Assembly (NCBI GenBank): GCA_963675955.2
Contig: CAXXVR010000009.1
Location: 992,001-1,056,000 of the forward strand
Direction of reading: 5' to 3'
Length of the DNA stretch: 64,000 bases
Source: Desulfocicer sp963675955
Lineage (GTDB): Bacteria > Desulfobacterota > Desulfobacteria > Desulfobacterales > Desulfobacteraceae
A program made the position numbers and the translations under genes. Positions 61,588 to 64,000 of this stretch are shown one piece after another. Every line of letters starts with the position of its first letter. Within the stretch, counting starts at the first letter, position 1. Under the pieces are notes generated by a model. It saw only the letters and a program-made list of their open reading frames with translations. It searched no databases and had not been told where the DNA came from.

Positions 61588-64000
61588 ATGCGTTTATCAA
61601 AATCTCCTGTTACAATGCGTTCACAGTATTATAATTCATTAACTCCAGCAAGTAACACTAGAACATTATCGCCTTAATCCAGTTTTCTTTGTTATTTTTT
61701 AATAATTTAAGTTGGCTACAAAACTGCTACGAAACCATTTTTAGTCTCTTAATCTTATCTTTGTAGTGTGCCTGTAATTGAATAAAAAATTATTGAAAAA
61801 GAAACCCCATTAGTAATATCTAGAAATTTGTTTTTATTAATAAAAGGAGAAATAAATTGCTCTGTTAATAGAAGAAAATAATAAATTAACTCAACTTCTT
61901 GAACAAAAATTAAATTAAAAATAAATTGAATATCGATATATCAGTTAGCCAGTATTACAATAACAACCAGTGATATAGCAGTAGCCAATAATATAGTAGC
62001 CTTTGTAGTAGAAAGTTTATCTTTTTGAAAACAAATTTATTTCAGTTTGAGTCAACTATAGAAATTCATGAATATAAGAAAATAAAACAAAAATTTCATA
62101 AAATGTTTATTGAATTTCAAAGAATACTAATTTTTAAAGGTAAAAAGAATTACAATAAAAAGAAAAAGATTATGAAGAGGATAAGAAAAAATTATTAAAC
62201 TAATCATAGCTCACTCAAACAGAAAAAGATATTTGGCAAAATGAAATAAAAAAATTGAAATAATAAATAAGAGAGTATGAGAATTATATAATTAAAAATT
62301 AGCCATAATCTACTGAATTTGAAAGATTATAAAATGAAAAACTTTAATAAAAAATAAATTACCTTGAGGAACTTAATAAAAGATATTAAGAATAAGTCAA
62401 GAAATTAAATAATATGATTTTAGAAAATGAATAAGATGCAGAGGTTTCCCTATTATTATTTTTGAATGAGAGTTTTTAAATAAGAATTGATAACATTCAG
62501 ATATATAAATAAAACTGTAAACAGTATAAACAGAAAAAAATAAATATAAAGAAATATGTGAAAATTTAGAAAATAAAATAAAAAATCTTGAGAATGAAAT
62601 AGAGCGACTCTAAAAAATGATAGAAAAATTAAAAAAACAGTAGGGAACATAAAGCGAACTTGAAGCTGAATTGAATTTTACTTAATAGTAATTAGAGTAA
62701 TTAAAGATATCATAATAGTAAAAAATGAAGGAACTGGCGTAATTGCACTAAAAGTTTTGTAAAATCAAAATTATTAATAAATTAGATTTGATTAACAAAA
62801 TTAAAGTGTAATGGAATCTGAAATAACTATTAAACATAATAAAAATGAGAATGATGATTTAAAGAGAAAATTAAATTGTTTTAAAATTTTTTGTTTTAAA
62901 ATTTGTTTTCTTAGAAAAAATTTAAGAAATCAATGAATTGTAACCTCAATTTGATAATTTAAATTATTCTTATTAAAAAGATTTATAACAAAGTAAAAAC
63001 TTAACATAAAATAATAAAAATTTATAACAATAGTTAAAAAGGTTTGTTTAACTATAAAAAATATTTACTGATCTATTAGTTTAGAAAATTTACTTGATGA
63101 GAACTAAAACTCACATGATAAACTTGCTGCTGAAAATCATAGATTAAAAATAAAATGTTCTGAATATGAAGGATAGTTACAGTAATTTGGCTAAGATATT
63201 TCTCGCCTTACAGATTAGTATTCCAAATTGTAAAAATAAAGTACAAACGAATTGAATTAAGCAAATTTCAAACTAACTGAATTAAATTAAGAAATATAAA
63301 ATCTATTGGATTAAAATTAGTAGTTGAATCAGGATTGTATGTAATGAAAAGCAAAATATGGGACTGCAGAAGCATAGTTATCAAATTTGGAAAATAAGTT
63401 AGAAGAATATAATTAAAGTTTAATTGAATTTGAATAGCAAAAAGAATTTCTTGAATAGGAAGCAGCAAGATAATTAAATAAATTGCAAACATAGGAAATG
63501 GAAATGAAAAATCTCTAAGAAGCTGTAAAGAAATTTGATGATTAAATTTAATCTTTAACAAAATATAAAAATAAGTGTATTGATTATGAAGATAAAATTG
63601 CTTTATTAATAACAGAAAATGAACATTTGACATCTCAATTTCAGGATTACAAGTCCAAATGCTTTTAAATAGAACAAAAATTGTAATAGATGAAATAAGT
63701 AGAAGAGGAATGTAATTTTTATTAAAATGAACTGCAAAATGAAAAAAGAAAAGCATAAGAATATGAAATAAAATTACAAGGATAGAGGCAACTAGAATTA
63801 AAATTGAAAGAAGCTAAATAATAAATTATAGAAAACGAGACAATTCTTATTGATTATGAGTAATAATTAAAAATCTTTTCGTAATAAGTCGAAGATGAAA
63901 AAATGCAAACAAATTCTTATAAAAAGAAATATCTGACATAAAGTGACGCATCAAAGAAAGTTGATTTATTACTAGTAAATATTGTCCTTTTGTCTGCTGA
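61588..64000 (+). CDS. Coiled-coil protein, 3' end beyond the window
   Basis: ATG 61588 (MRLSKSPVTMRSQYYNSLTP) starts a Ser/Thr-Pro-rich head, with introns near 61710 and 61815. Then LLIEENNKLTQLLEQKLNQK leads into a Gln/Pro-rich stretch (SQPVLQQQPVIQQQPIIQQP), where nearly every Gln is TAA or TAG. From about 62130 to the right edge the sequence is coiled coil in Glu, Lys, Leu, Gln and Asn: KKKLLNQSQLTQTEKDIWQN, NEKLQQKINYLEELNKRYQE, and later EYNQSLIEFEQQKEFLEQEA. Several short introns interrupt it (near 62440, 62880, 63045). More than 700 residues are seen and the frame stays open at 64000. Probably a cytoskeletal or ciliary rod protein; no signature domain present. Confidence 0.78.

Noticed and set aside
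63268..63756. Hydrophobic 162-codon frame on the minus strand
   Set aside because: Antisense shadow of the coiled-coil gene running off the right edge.
1..64000. Tetrahymena/Paramecium code (TAA/TAG = Gln, TGA stop only)
   Set aside because: It explains Gln but leaves in-frame TGA inside conserved kinase, channel, EF-hand, ankyrin and pump domains.
1..64000. Condylostoma code, with TAA and TAG also used as stops
   Set aside because: No gene that could be closed ends at TAA or TAG; all end at TGA.
1..64000. tRNA, rRNA, transposon or telomere repeats
   Set aside because: I looked for cloverleaf arms, GTTCGA-type T-loops, transposase or reverse transcriptase motifs and G-rich telomere repeats and saw none convincing; a covariance-model search would be more sensitive.

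Overview
The window is nuclear DNA of a ciliate with an unusual genetic code. Three features show this. Conserved proteins such as EF-2, Sec24, PNO1, eL42 and a P-type Ca2+-ATPase read through dozens of TAA and TAG codons at glutamine positions. Every gene whose end I could fix stops at TGA. TGA also occurs inside conserved domains where the family has tryptophan: the DMWSLG helix of two kinases, an ankyrin repeat, an EF-hand, a P-type ATPase, a CDP-alcohol phosphotransferase and a Ca2+ channel S3. TAA/TAG = Gln with TGA = Trp or stop is the karyorelict nuclear code (NCBI table 27, known from Loxodes and relatives), so a karyorelictean ciliate is the best guess. The DNA is very AT-rich. Genes are dense, and are split by GT-AG introns mostly of 25-45 nt. 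Gaps are commonly 60-400 bp, and convergent 3' ends lie as close as about 16 bp. Under the standard code the window shows only meaningless fragments.

Layout. 0-5.4 kb: ankyrin-AGC kinase (+, runs off the left edge), unknown protein (-), EF-hand protein (+). 5.4-11.7 kb: TPR protein (-) and a large protein with 42-residue Gln-rich repeats (+), head to head. 11.8-15.4 kb: cyclic-nucleotide-gated-type K+ channel (-). 15.7-21.7 kb: multi-EF-hand protein, PNO1 and Sec24 (all +). 22.1-25.5 kb: tandem pair of DFN-type kinases (-). 25.6-26.5 kb: Rab2-like GTPase (+). 26.6-29.8 kb: PMCA-type Ca2+-ATPase (-). 30.0-34.3 kb: two-FHA protein, ribosomal protein eL42, a small antisense-strand gene, coiled-coil protein. 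34.4-36.7 kb: calcyphosin (-) and choline/ethanolamine phosphotransferase (+). 36.8-42.6 kb (-): Gln/Ser-rich protein, coiled-coil protein, S28 serine carboxypeptidase, small basic protein. 42.7-49.8 kb (+): ARPC4, amino-acid transporter, coiled-coil protein, EF-2. 50.2-52.3 kb: Glu/Gln-rich protein (-). 52.5-60.9 kb: four-domain voltage-gated Ca2+ channel (+). 61.1-64.0 kb: small protein and a coiled-coil protein running off the right edge (+).

The genes form no operon; neighbours are on mixed strands and mostly unrelated. Calcium handling recurs: voltage-gated Ca2+ channel, Ca2+ pump, three EF-hand proteins including calcyphosin, and a CNG-type channel. That fits the membrane excitability and ciliary control of ciliates. 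EF-2, eL42 and PNO1 are translation or ribosome-assembly genes; Sec24 and Rab2 are secretory. Exon boundaries were read by eye. Starts and stops given to the base are those where frame, splice phase and stop agreed; uncertain ends are flagged in each entry.
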